From Bacteroidales bacterium (GTDB lineage Bacteria > Bacteroidota > Bacteroidia > Bacteroidales > UBA7960), in assembly GCA_007122745.1 (NCBI GenBank), contig SKTA01000058.1:1-25300 (forward strand): DNA of 25,300 nucleotides, read 5' to 3'. Position numbers and translations under genes: made by a program. Below the pieces are notes generated by a model. It was not told where the DNA came from. It saw nothing but the letters and a program-made list of their open reading frames with translations, and did not search any database. Positions within the stretch are counted from its first letter, which is position 1, and each line of letters starts with the position of its first letter. This document shows positions 16,075-24,057 of the stretch, piece by piece.

Positions 16075-18033
16075 ATGCGTGTGTTCATCACCTTTGTTTT
16101 GACGCTGTTCTTGTTGGCGAATGCACTTACCGGGCTGCATGCGCAACCTGACGATAGTCTTACAAGCAACAGCCGAAGGGCAAGAAGAGCCTACCAACGT
16201 GCAGAGGACGCCTGGCGTTTGTATGAACAAACGGTTGCAGTTGCTGAACTGAAACAGGCATTGACACATGACCCTGAGTTTATTGAAGCCCAGCTCCTGT
16301 TAGCAGAGATATACTATCAGAATGAAGAATATGCATTGAGCATAGATCCCTTAGAAAAGGCAATCATGATCGATGAGGGGTTTTTTCCAATGGCGCGTTA
16401 CTATCTGGCAAGGTCCTGGTTTTACACAGCAAGCTATCGGGAGGCGTTAAACAGCTTCGAGAAAATTGTCCGGGATGAACAATTAAGTGAACAGTTTATC
16501 AATAGTAGCAATATGTATATTGAAAGCTCAAGATTTGCCCTGATTGCACTGGAAAACCCCGTTCCTTATGATCCTAAGAACCCCGGACCCGCTATAAACA
16601 GTGAATATGCTGAATACAGTCCGGCGCTGACGGCTGACGAGCAAACGTTGATCTTTACCAGGAAAAAGCCCCTGAAAGGACACTGGTCAGGCAGTGACGA
16701 TTACTATCATGAAGACTTTTACATAAGTTATTTCCAGGATGGCCAATGGCAGGAAGCACTTAACCTTGGTCCACCGCTTAATACGGATGGAAACGAAGGT
16801 GCGCAGACAATCACTGCTGATGGCCGGCATTTGTATTTTACAGCATGTAACCGTCCGGATGGCATTGGGCGGTGTGACATTTATTATGCGGAGCGGATCG
16901 GTGGGCAATGGACAAAACCGTTAAATCTTGGAAGGCCTGTGAACTCCACTGCCTGGGACTCCCAGCCATCGGTTTCTGCCGATGGCAAAACGCTTTATTT
17001 TACAAGCGGCAGATCAGGAAATACAGGAACCACAGACATTTGGAAAACAACCATGGATGGTGAAGGAATCTGGAACGAACCGGTTAACATGGGTCTGGTG
17101 ATCAATACCTCGGGCCGGGAGTTATCTCCTTTCATCCATCCCGATAATCAGACACTTTATTTTGCTTCCGACGGACATCCGGGGATGGGTGGTCTTGATA
17201 TTTTTGTTAGCCGGCGCCAGGAGGATGGCAGCTGGGGGGAGCCGGTAAACCTCGGTTATCCGGTTAATACGCATCGTGACGAGTTTGCCATGATCGTGGG
17301 TGCTTCCGGGGAAAATGCCTGGTTTGCCTCTGAAAAGGAAGGTGGCTTCGGGCAAAGTGACCTATACTTTTTTGAACTTTATGCTGAAGTGCGCCCCAAA
17401 CCAGTCAGCTATATGAAGGGTGTTGTGTTTGATGCTGAAACAAATGATCCGCTGAAAGCAGATTTTGAACTGACAGACCTTGATAGTGGAACGCAAATCG
17501 CCAGTGCAGCTTCAGACCCCATCGACGGTACTTTTCTCGTGGCTGTTCCAACAGAGAAGAACCTGGGACTGCATGTGATAAAGGAAAACTACCTGTTCTT
17601 TTCTGAATATTTCAGCTATGGAGAAACCCGCACCGCCGTTGAACCCTATGAGCGAAATATCCCGTTGCAATCCATCAGTGAAGGATCCCGTGTGGTTTTG
17701 CGCAATGTTTTTTTTGACACCGACAGTTATACTCTTAAACCATCTTCTATTCATGAACTGGAACGGCTAAGGGATCTGTTGCGGAACAACCCCGGTTTGT
17801 ACATCGAGATCGGTGGCCATACGGACAGTACAGGTTCTTTTGAGTACAACCTGAAATTGTCTGAAAAAAGGGCACAAAGTGTTTATGAGTATCTTACTGA
17901 TGAAGGGATAAGTAAGGAACGCCTCCATTATGAAGGCTATGCAGACACACAGCCAATAGATACCAACCAGACCGAAGAGGGCCGTGCGAATAACAGACGG
18001 ACAGAGTTTCGCGTATTAAACCAGAATCACTAA
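16075..18033 (+). CDS. OmpA-family protein with TPR, PD40 and CRD domains (PorE-like)
   Basis: The 652-residue protein has a signal peptide ending near GLHAQ and then four modules. TPR helices cover about 35-150. Five PD40/WD40-like propeller blades cover about 180-450, each with a pattern such as SVSADGKTLYFTSGRSG or PFIHPDNQTLYFASDG. A CRD-type domain covers about 456-530 (MKGVVFDAETNDPLKADFEL). The OmpA C-terminal peptidoglycan-binding domain covers 545-650 (FFDTDSYTLKPSS, GGHTDSTG, LSEKRAQSVYEYL, NNRRTEFRVL), with the expected Asp584 and Arg599. PorE of the Porphyromonas type IX secretion system has this same module order. Paralogs with other roles exist, so this could instead be a general periplasmic scaffold. 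It lies 13 bp after queE. Confidence 0.85.
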   Translation: MRVFITFVLTLFLLANALTGLHAQPDDSLTSNSRRARRAYQRAEDAWRLYEQTVAVAELKQALTHDPEFIEAQLLLAEIYYQNEEYALSIDPLEKAIMIDEGFFPMARYYLARSWFYTASYREALNSFEKIVRDEQLSEQFINSSNMYIESSRFALIALENPVPYDPKNPGPAINSEYAEYSPALTADEQTLIFTRKKPLKGHWSGSDDYYHEDFYISYFQDGQWQEALNLGPPLNTDGNEGAQTITADGRHLYFTACNRPDGIGRCDIYYAERIGGQWTKPLNLGRPVNSTAWDSQPSVSADGKTLYFTSGRSGNTGTTDIWKTTMDGEGIWNEPVNMGLVINTSGRELSPFIHPDNQTLYFASDGHPGMGGLDIFVSRRQEDGSWGEPVNLGYPVNTHRDEFAMIVGASGENAWFASEKEGGFGQSDLYFFELYAEVRPKPVSYMKGVVFDAETNDPLKADFELTDLDSGTQIASAASDPIDGTFLVAVPTEKNLGLHVIKENYLFFSEYFSYGETRTAVEPYERNIPLQSISEGSRVVLRNVFFDTDSYTLKPSSIHELERLRDLLRNNPGLYIEIGGHTDSTGSFEYNLKLSEKRAQSVYEYLTDEGISKERLHYEGYADTQPIDTNQTEEGRANNRRTEFRVLNQNH

Positions 18034-18137
18034 GACACGATAGAAAGACATAAAGCTTTTTTCTTAGGCTATTTCCTATAAACTTCCTGCCGGCATTGAC
18101 ATTTGCCCATTGTTGATAATTATTTTTATCGAAATTG

Positions 18138-18168
18138 TTGTAAGCAGGGTAGGGAATGTGTATTTTTG
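18138..18168 (+). promoter_or_regulatory. Promoter for dnaB (-33 TTG, -7 TATTTTTG)
   Basis: TTG at 18138-18140 and TATTTTTG at 18161-18168 are 20 bases apart, a full match to the Bacteroidota consensus. Transcription should begin within a few bases of the dnaB ATG at 18173, so the mRNA may have almost no leader. Confidence 0.7.
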
Positions 18169-18172
18169 AGCT

Positions 18173-19705
18173 ATGGAACAAAAGGGGCAAAAAGTTCGGG
18201 ACATATCAGTAAAAAAAGACAGAAAAGTCTTTTATTCATTAGACTACAGTGATCATGGGCGTGTTCCCCCACAAGCCATAGATCTCGAAGAAGCTGTTTT
18301 GGGGGCTATGATGCTGGAGCAAAATGCGCTCAATAGCGTTATTGAGATTCTGAAAACCGAAGTGTTTTACAAAGAAGCCCATCAAAAAATATTTAGAGCC
18401 ATACACGAACTCTTTGCAGATAGCAAGCCTGTTGATATTTTAACCGTAACAGATCGACTCAAACAAAAAGGGGAACTGGACATTGCCGGAGGTGCATATA
18501 CCATTTCAATGCTTACCAATCGCGTGGCCAGTTCAGCCAATGTTGAATATCACGCCCGTATTGTTCTGCAAAAATACCTGCAGCGCGAACTGATCCGGAT
18601 CAGCTCAGAGATCATAAAAGACTCATACGAAGATACTACGGATGTCTTTGACATCCTTGATAAAGCGGAGAAAGACCTTTTTTCTGTCAGCGAAACAAAC
18701 CTGCGCAGGAATTATGATGACATGCACTCCCTTGTTAAGCGAGCAATCCATCAAATCGAGAATGCCAAAAACCAGGAGGGGCACATTAGTGGAATTCCAA
18801 GCGGCTATACAGACCTTGACAGGATAACTGCGGGATGGCAAAGGTCTGACCTGGTTGTGCTTGCAGCACGTCCCGGTATGGGTAAAACTGCCTTCATGCT
18901 CACCATGGCGCGGAACATGGCCGTTGATTTTAAAAAACCAATTGCCGTTTTTTCTCTTGAGATGGCCGGGGTTCAACTTGTTACCAGGTTGATTGCCAGT
19001 GAAACCGAACTCGCCGCCGACAAATTGAAAAGAGGACAGCTCGAAGATTATGAATGGGAACAGCTCAACGCACGACTGAGTTCATTGACGGATGCTCCGC
19101 TCTACATTGATGATACACCTGCCCTGTCAATATTTGAACTTCGTGCCAAATGCAGAAGGCTGAAAGCACAGCATAAAATAGAAATGGTTATTGTTGACTA
19201 TCTGCAGCTTATGACAGCAGGATCCGACAACCACAGGGGAAACAGGGAACAGGAGATCAGCAATATCTCAAGATCAATGAAAAGCCTCGCCAAGGAACTT
19301 GATATCCCGGTACTGGCAATTTCTCAGCTTAGCAGGGCCGTTGAGACAAGGGGCGGATCAAAACGCCCGATCCTGTCCGACCTTCGTGAATCAGGTGCCA
19401 TCGAACAGGATGCAGACATGGTGTTGTTTATCTACCGTCCGGAGTATTACCAAATCACAGAAGATGAACAGGGCAACTCAACACAGGGAATGGCGCAGCT
19501 AATCATCGCAAAACACAGAAATGGTGCTTTGGATACGGTAAACCTGAGGTTTATTCAGAATTTCGCCAAATTTACCGACTATGATTCCGAAGGGTTTGGC
19601 GGCATGAGTGAGCTAAAACCTTCTGATGATTTTGATGACCAGCCCAATACCTTCACCATTCCATCAAAGATGAATGATATGGAGGATGACGATGTGCCAT
19701 TCTGA
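18173..19705 (+). CDS. dnaB: Replicative DNA helicase DnaB
   Basis: The 510-residue protein is full length for DnaB, the hexameric helicase that unwinds DNA at the replication fork. The N-terminal domain starts at VPPQAIDLEEAVLGAMMLEQ (31-50) and covers about 30-135. The linker helix region follows (140-200). The RecA-like domain begins at about 208 (GIPSGYTDLD) with Walker A AARPGMGKTA at 231-240, SLEM at 261-264, VDYLQLM, AISQLSRAVE and LRESGAIEQDADMVLFIYRP near the end. The acidic tail ends DMEDDDVPF. No intein interrupts it. The ATG at 18173 has no visible ribosome-binding site and lies right at the predicted transcription start. Confidence 0.98.
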   Translation: MEQKGQKVRDISVKKDRKVFYSLDYSDHGRVPPQAIDLEEAVLGAMMLEQNALNSVIEILKTEVFYKEAHQKIFRAIHELFADSKPVDILTVTDRLKQKGELDIAGGAYTISMLTNRVASSANVEYHARIVLQKYLQRELIRISSEIIKDSYEDTTDVFDILDKAEKDLFSVSETNLRRNYDDMHSLVKRAIHQIENAKNQEGHISGIPSGYTDLDRITAGWQRSDLVVLAARPGMGKTAFMLTMARNMAVDFKKPIAVFSLEMAGVQLVTRLIASETELAADKLKRGQLEDYEWEQLNARLSSLTDAPLYIDDTPALSIFELRAKCRRLKAQHKIEMVIVDYLQLMTAGSDNHRGNREQEISNISRSMKSLAKELDIPVLAISQLSRAVETRGGSKRPILSDLRESGAIEQDADMVLFIYRPEYYQITEDEQGNSTQGMAQLIIAKHRNGALDTVNLRFIQNFAKFTDYDSEGFGGMSELKPSDDFDDQPNTFTIPSKMNDMEDDDVPF

Positions 19706-19770
19706 TTCTACAGCCTGATAGCTAAACAATCTTTCCATCATCTCTGTTTCATTTAAAGGTAAAGAATAAC

Positions 19771-19778
19771 TATTTTTG
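19771..19778 (+). promoter_or_regulatory. -7 element for the secreted GATase-like gene
   Basis: TATTTTTG is an exact TAnnTTTG match. TTTC at 19747-19750, 20 bases upstream, is a near match to the -33 box. Transcription would begin near 19782, giving a leader of about 45 bases. Confidence 0.55.
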
Positions 19779-19826
19779 TAAATAATACAGATCTGGTTAA
19801 CAATCTGATTTAATAAATTGATTATT

Positions 19827-21098
19827 ATGTTGAAGTCGATAAAAATCCTGTTTTTTGTAACACTTCTGTTTGCAAACTTTGCTTTGCAGGCCGCCCAGAT
19901 CCTCGTCCCGATGGACAACAGTCAGCGCAACCACCTTAAAGCCTATGGAATTGCCTATTATGTGCTTACGTATGATATTGAAGTAAGTTGGCTGCTCAAT
20001 TACAGGGGAGGAAGTTTTATGTTTGAATATCAGCCCGAATTTGAGCAGGAACTGATGGTTCGTGGTGTGAGCCATCAGGTGATTGCCGATGTGCAGGCAG
20101 CCGGTATTCTGCGCGAGATTGCCGATCCGGAGGTCAACATGGAGGAGGTCCGTCTGCATAAAGTACCACGCATTGCCGTTTATACACCACCCAACAGCCT
20201 TCCCTGGGATGATGCCGTTACATTGGCTTTAACCTATGCAGAGATCCCTTATGATGAAGTGTATGATGATGAGGTTCTGGCCGGGGTGTTACCGATGTAT
20301 GATTGGCTGCACCTCCATCATGAAGATTTTACCGGTCAGTTTGGCAAGTTTTGGTTTGCTTTTCGTAATGCCGATTGGTATAAGGAGGATGTAAGGCTCG
20401 CTGAAGAAACGGCCCGCCGGCACGGTTTCTCCCAGGTTGCTCACCTCAAGCTTGCGGTTGCAAAGGGCATTCGTGATTTTGTTTTGGGTGGTGGCTACAT
20501 GTTTGCCATGTGCTCAGCTCCCGAGAGCATTGACATAGCATTGGCAGCTGAAGGGGTAGATATCCTTCACGAGGTGTATAACGGTACACCTCCCGATCCG
20601 AATGCCCAGGAAAAACTCGATTTCAGCCGCACTTTTGCTTTTGAGAACTTCAGAATCGTAACGGATCCCAGTATTTATGAAAAGTCAAACATTGACGTAC
20701 CCAAAACAGGCCGTAATCAGGCTACCGATTTTTTCACCCTTTTTGAGTTCTCTGCAAAATGGGATCCCATTCCCACCATGCTGACACAAAACCACGAAAG
20801 GGTGGTAAAGGGTTTCATGGGTCAAACAACTGCTTTCAGAAGAGAGGTGGTAAAACCAACCGTTACCATAATGGGCGAAAACAGGTCTAAGGATGAAACC
20901 CGCTACCTCCACGGTACTTTGGGTAATGGAACTTTTACCTTTCTTGGCGGTCATGATCCCGAAGACTACCGCCATCATGTAGGTGATCCGCCAACCGACC
21001 TTGATCTGTTTCCCAATTCACCCGGATATAGGTTAATCCTCAATAACGTATTGTTTCCGGCGGCAAAGCAGGAGCCTCTCAAAACAATGAATCAATAG
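19827..21098 (+). CDS. Exported protein with GATase-like Cys motif, often mislabelled asparagine synthetase B
   Basis: From the ATG at 19827 the protein has 423 residues and begins with a signal peptide (cleavage near LQAAQ). The frame could also start at TTG 19818, but ATG fits the signal peptide better. The opening PMDNSQRNHLKAYGIAYYVL and the body (NYRGGSFMFEYQP, LPWDDAVTLALTYAEIPYD, YDWLHLHHEDFTGQFGKFW, GGGYMFAMCSAPES, TMLTQNHERVVKGFMGQTTA, FLGGHDPEDYRHHVGDPPTD) resemble a family conserved in Bacteroidota that I recall carrying the database label asparagine synthetase B. I see no AsnB glutaminase or synthetase motifs. Cys229 in GGGYMFAMCSA looks like the nucleophile elbow of class I amidotransferase or DJ-1-like folds, so a periplasmic hydrolase is possible. 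The true function is unknown. Confidence 0.8.
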   Translation: MLKSIKILFFVTLLFANFALQAAQILVPMDNSQRNHLKAYGIAYYVLTYDIEVSWLLNYRGGSFMFEYQPEFEQELMVRGVSHQVIADVQAAGILREIADPEVNMEEVRLHKVPRIAVYTPPNSLPWDDAVTLALTYAEIPYDEVYDDEVLAGVLPMYDWLHLHHEDFTGQFGKFWFAFRNADWYKEDVRLAEETARRHGFSQVAHLKLAVAKGIRDFVLGGGYMFAMCSAPESIDIALAAEGVDILHEVYNGTPPDPNAQEKLDFSRTFAFENFRIVTDPSIYEKSNIDVPKTGRNQATDFFTLFEFSAKWDPIPTMLTQNHERVVKGFMGQTTAFRREVVKPTVTIMGENRSKDETRYLHGTLGNGTFTFLGGHDPEDYRHHVGDPPTDLDLFPNSPGYRLILNNVLFPAAKQEPLKTMNQ

Positions 21099-21110
21099 CT
21101 TCTCGCTATT
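21094..21110. terminator. Hairpin spanning both convergent stop codons
   Basis: AATAGC (21094-21099) and GCTATT (21105-21110) form a 6-bp stem around a five-base loop. The two TAG stops, one per strand, lie inside the arms. There is no T-tract on either side, so its action as a terminator is doubtful. Confidence 0.3.
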
Positions 21111-21615
21111 TACAGAGCGCAGATTTCTTTTTCTTATAGACAAGAAAGGCGTAAGGATATTTGTTCTTCTCATCAGGCTCATGTTCCTGCATCTCCAGCA
21201 GATCCCATTTCTCAAGATCTATGTCCGGAAAGAAAGCATCTCCCTCAAAATTTGCATATATCCTGGTAATGATAAGACGTCGGGTATAGTACAGATCAAT
21301 GAATTGATTGTAAATTTCTGCCCCACCTGCCACGAATACCTCTTTTTCACTCTTTACCAGGCTGATCGCCTCTTTTATTGAGTGAATCACTTCGATACCG
21401 GATGCTTCAAAATCTTTATTACCGGTTAAAACAATTATTCTCCGGCCTTTCAGGGGTTTTCCAATTGACTCAAAAGTTTTTCGTCCCATGATTACGTTAC
21501 GTCCCATGGTGCATTCTTTAAAATGCTTCAGGTCGGCCGGCATGTGCCAGATCAATTTGTTTTCGCTACCAATGACGTTGTTGTTGGCAACAGCAGCAAT
21601 GAGCGATAGTTTCAT
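21106..21615 (-). CDS. folA: Dihydrofolate reductase
   Basis: The 169-residue enzyme reduces dihydrofolate to tetrahydrofolate with NADPH. It shows the family start LIAAVANNNVIGSENKLIWH, the catalytic Asp28 in MPADLKHFKECTMG, VIMGRKTFESIGKPLKGR, and EVFVAGGAEIYNQF. The Trp and Pro around the Met20 loop are conserved. It lies 29 bp after thyA on the same strand; ThyA produces the dihydrofolate that this enzyme recycles, so the pair is a standard functional unit. It converges on the exported GATase-like gene with only seven bases between the stops. A Lys-rich C-terminus (KKKKSALCK) extends a little past the usual end. Confidence 0.97.
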   Translation of the reverse strand: MKLSLIAAVANNNVIGSENKLIWHMPADLKHFKECTMGRNVIMGRKTFESIGKPLKGRRIIVLTGNKDFEASGIEVIHSIKEAISLVKSEKEVFVAGGAEIYNQFIDLYYTRRLIITRIYANFEGDAFFPDIDLEKWDLLEMQEHEPDEKNKYPYAFLVYKKKKSALCK

Positions 21616-21644
21616 GAGTATTGGTTTTGGTTAATATTTACGGG

Positions 21645-22436
21645 CTACACAGCGACCTCTGCCTTGATGTGCGGATGTGGATCGTAGCCTGTCAAAGTGA
21701 AATCTTCATACTCAAAATCAAAAATATTTTTCCTTTCAGGGTTAATCTTCATTTCAGGAAGTGGTCTGGGCGACCTGGTAAGCTGCAATTTGGCCTGATC
21801 CAGATGGTTCAGGTAAAGGTGAACATCTCCGAAGGTGTGGATGAACGAACCCGGCTTCAGGTTGCAAACCTGCGTCAGCATCATGGTCAGCAAGGAATAG
21901 GATGCAATATTAAAGGGCACCCCCAGAAATGTGTCGGCACTGCGTTGGTAAAGCTGGCATGACAAACGTCCGTCGGCCACGTAAAACTGGAAAATGACAT
22001 GGCAGGGTGGGAGTGCCATTTCCTTTAGCTGACTAACATTCCAGGCACTGACCATCAATCTGCGCGAGTCAGGGTTGCGTTTTATCTGGTTAATAAGTTC
22101 GCTGATCTGATCGATGTGGCCATCTCTTGTTGGCCAGCTTCTCCACTGTGCACCATATATAGGTCCGAGGTTGCCATCGGGGTTGGCCCACTCATCCCAT
22201 ATGCGAACGCCGTTCTGATTCAGGTAACCGATATTGGTGTCTCCCTTCAGAAACCACAATAATTCATGGATAATGGATTTGGTATGCAGCTTTTTGGTGG
22301 TAATCAGCGGAAAGCCTTCTGACAGGTTGAAACGCATTTGATAACCGAAGACACTGAGTGTTCCGGTGCCTGTGCGGTCACCCTTTTTTACACCATTCTG
22401 TAAGATATGTTCCAGCAGGCCGAGGTATTGTTTCAT
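21645..22436 (-). CDS. thyA: Thymidylate synthase ThyA
   Basis: The 263-residue enzyme methylates dUMP to dTMP using methylene-tetrahydrofolate. Motifs include GDRTGTGTLSVFG, ELLWFLKGDTNI, the catalytic Cys145 in ALPPCHVIFQFYV (one residue offset from E. coli Cys146), LYQRSADTFLGVPFNIASY, and the ending GYDPHPHIKAEVAV, which carries the C-terminal residues that close over the active site. The length is close to the 264 of the E. coli enzyme. It precedes folA by 29 bp. Upstream, a 98-bp gap with short direct repeats separates it from the nucleoside transporter gene. Confidence 0.98.
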   Translation of the reverse strand: MKQYLGLLEHILQNGVKKGDRTGTGTLSVFGYQMRFNLSEGFPLITTKKLHTKSIIHELLWFLKGDTNIGYLNQNGVRIWDEWANPDGNLGPIYGAQWRSWPTRDGHIDQISELINQIKRNPDSRRLMVSAWNVSQLKEMALPPCHVIFQFYVADGRLSCQLYQRSADTFLGVPFNIASYSLLTMMLTQVCNLKPGSFIHTFGDVHLYLNHLDQAKLQLTRSPRPLPEMKINPERKNIFDFEYEDFTLTGYDPHPHIKAEVAV

Positions 22437-22459
22437 TTTTTTAAATATACAATTTCAGT

Positions 22460-22495
22460 TTCTCAGTTCCCAGTTCCCTGTTCTCAGTTCCCAGT
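22460..22495. repeat. 15-bp direct repeat in the thyA upstream gap
   Basis: TTCTCAGTTCCCAGT occurs at 22460-22474 and again at 22481-22495, with CAGTTCCC variants between. The period is 21 bases. Nothing suggests coding. Similar low-complexity strings turn up in intergenic gaps of other Bacteroidota, as I recall. Confidence 0.7.
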
Positions 22496-22497
22496 AA

Positions 22498-22513
22498 ACG
22501 CAATTTATTGCGT
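22498..22513. repeat. Palindrome with 2-base centre between thyA and the nucleoside transporter
   Basis: ACGCAAT (22498-22504) and ATTGCGT (22507-22513) are exact reverse complements separated by TT. It is followed on the plus strand by a short TTCACTT heptamer repeat (22515-22528). No T-tract follows it on the minus strand, so it is a poor terminator. An operator or a decayed repeat is as likely. Confidence 0.45.
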
Positions 22514-22534
22514 CTTCACTTTTCACTTTTCATC

Positions 22535-24001
22535 TTAGCCCATAATCATGCCTACGATGGTTGCACTCATCAGGCCTGCCAGGGTGCCGCCCAGAAGTGC
22601 ACGCATTCCAAACTGCGACAGCAATACTTTGCGGCTTGGTGCGAGCGATCCGATCCCGCCGATTTGTATTCCGATGCTTGCGAAGTTGGCAAAACCACAG
22701 AGCAGGTAGGTTGCCATAATGATCGATTTGGGATCAGTGAAAGCACCGGCTTCTTTTAGTTCGGCCAGACTCACATAGCCTATAAATTCTGTCATAATGA
22801 TCTTTTCTCCCAGAAGTCTTCCGACGAGCGTGATATCGGGCATACTGACACCGATGAGCCACATGAGCGGCGCAAAGGTATAGCCAAGAATAAATTGCAG
22901 CGAAAGCTGATCGTAGCGGCCGTTGGTGGCTTCTGCAATCAAAGGATTCAGGTTGAAAATATCACCGACCCCTCCCACGATGAAGTTAAACATGGCGATA
23001 AATGCAATGAAAACCAGTAGCATGGCGGCCACATTGGCGGCCAGCCTGAGCCCTTCTCCCGTGCCGTTGGTTATGGCGTCGAGAATATTGTTCCCGATCT
23101 TTTCCTTAGAAATATCCATGGTTTGATCGATCTCCTCAGTTTGGGGCAATAGTATTTTGGTGATCACCACGGCTCCGGGAGCTGCCATAATGGATGCTGC
23201 AAGCAGGTGCTTGGCAAAGATCAGTCTTTGAACGGGGTCATCGCCACCAAGAAAACCAATATAAGCGGCCAAAACACCTCCGGCCAGTGTTGCCATTCCG
23301 CCGGTCATAACAAGGAGGATCTCCGATTTGGTCATATTCGGCAGGTATGCTTTGATCATCAGCGGGCTTTCTGTCTGACCAAGGAAAATATTTCCCGCCA
23401 CAGAAAGGCTCTCAGCGCCTGAAAGGCGCATCGCCTTCGTCATAATCCAGGCCAGTCCGTAAACGACTTTCTGAATGACTCCAAGGTAAAAAAGCAAACT
23501 GGTTAGTGCTGAGAAAAAGATAATGGTGGGAAGCACCTGAAAGGCAAAAATGAAGCCAAAGCGCTCTGTGTCAAGGAAGCTGCCAAAAAGAAACTCTGTC
23601 CCCGCTTTGGTAAAATCCAGAATCACAACGAATACTGAGCCGATCATTTCAAAAAAGAATTGAATGGCAGGCACCTGAAGTACGCCAAATGCCAGGGATA
23701 CCTGCAAAAGCAAACCAATACCCACGACCCTCCAAGATATTGCCCTTCTGTTGGCACTAAAAAGGTAAGAGATGCCGATCAATGCCAGCATCCCCATAAG
23801 TCCGCGTAATATGGTAGTAATGCTGAAGGTAAAAATTGGAACCTCAGCTATCTCCGGAGCACTATGTCTGGCTTCTGCATCATTGATGACTTCTTCCTGG
23901 ATCAGGTGCTCTGCAGCAACAGTCTGTTCCGGCAAAATGGCCAGAAAAACGCCTGTGAAAAGAATTAACAGGAGCCTGGTGATCATACTTGTCTTGCTCA
24001 T
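22535..24001 (-). CDS. nupC: Concentrative nucleoside transporter (CNT/NupC family)
   Basis: The 488-residue integral membrane protein carries the CNT signature GQTESPLMIKAYL at 208-220, where Gln, Glu and Ser line the nucleoside and cation site. A second half follows with SIMAAPGAVVITKILLPQ, GEGLRLAANVAAMLLVFIAF, and a C-terminal stretch reading CGFANFASIGIQIGGIGSLA. It should import nucleosides with sodium or protons. The first 55 residues are unusual for NupC: a signal-like hydrophobic stretch (7-29) and a charged periplasmic segment before the transporter proper starts at about residue 58. The gene lies 56 bp after the DUF151 gene and upstream of thyA and folA on the same strand. Substrate preference cannot be read from the sequence. 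Confidence 0.93.
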   Translation of the reverse strand: MSKTSMITRLLLILFTGVFLAILPEQTVAAEHLIQEEVINDAEARHSAPEIAEVPIFTFSITTILRGLMGMLALIGISYLFSANRRAISWRVVGIGLLLQVSLAFGVLQVPAIQFFFEMIGSVFVVILDFTKAGTEFLFGSFLDTERFGFIFAFQVLPTIIFFSALTSLLFYLGVIQKVVYGLAWIMTKAMRLSGAESLSVAGNIFLGQTESPLMIKAYLPNMTKSEILLVMTGGMATLAGGVLAAYIGFLGGDDPVQRLIFAKHLLAASIMAAPGAVVITKILLPQTEEIDQTMDISKEKIGNNILDAITNGTGEGLRLAANVAAMLLVFIAFIAMFNFIVGGVGDIFNLNPLIAEATNGRYDQLSLQFILGYTFAPLMWLIGVSMPDITLVGRLLGEKIIMTEFIGYVSLAELKEAGAFTDPKSIIMATYLLCGFANFASIGIQIGGIGSLAPSRKVLLSQFGMRALLGGTLAGLMSATIVGMIMG

Positions 24002-24057
24002 TCCACAATAGTTAAATGTAACTTATGAAAATTAGTGTTAAACAACCGGCATCACAA

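Noticed and set aside
19818..19826. TTG start nine bases upstream for the GATase-like gene
   Set aside because: ATG at 19827 is a better start codon and gives a normal signal peptide with Lys near the N-terminus.
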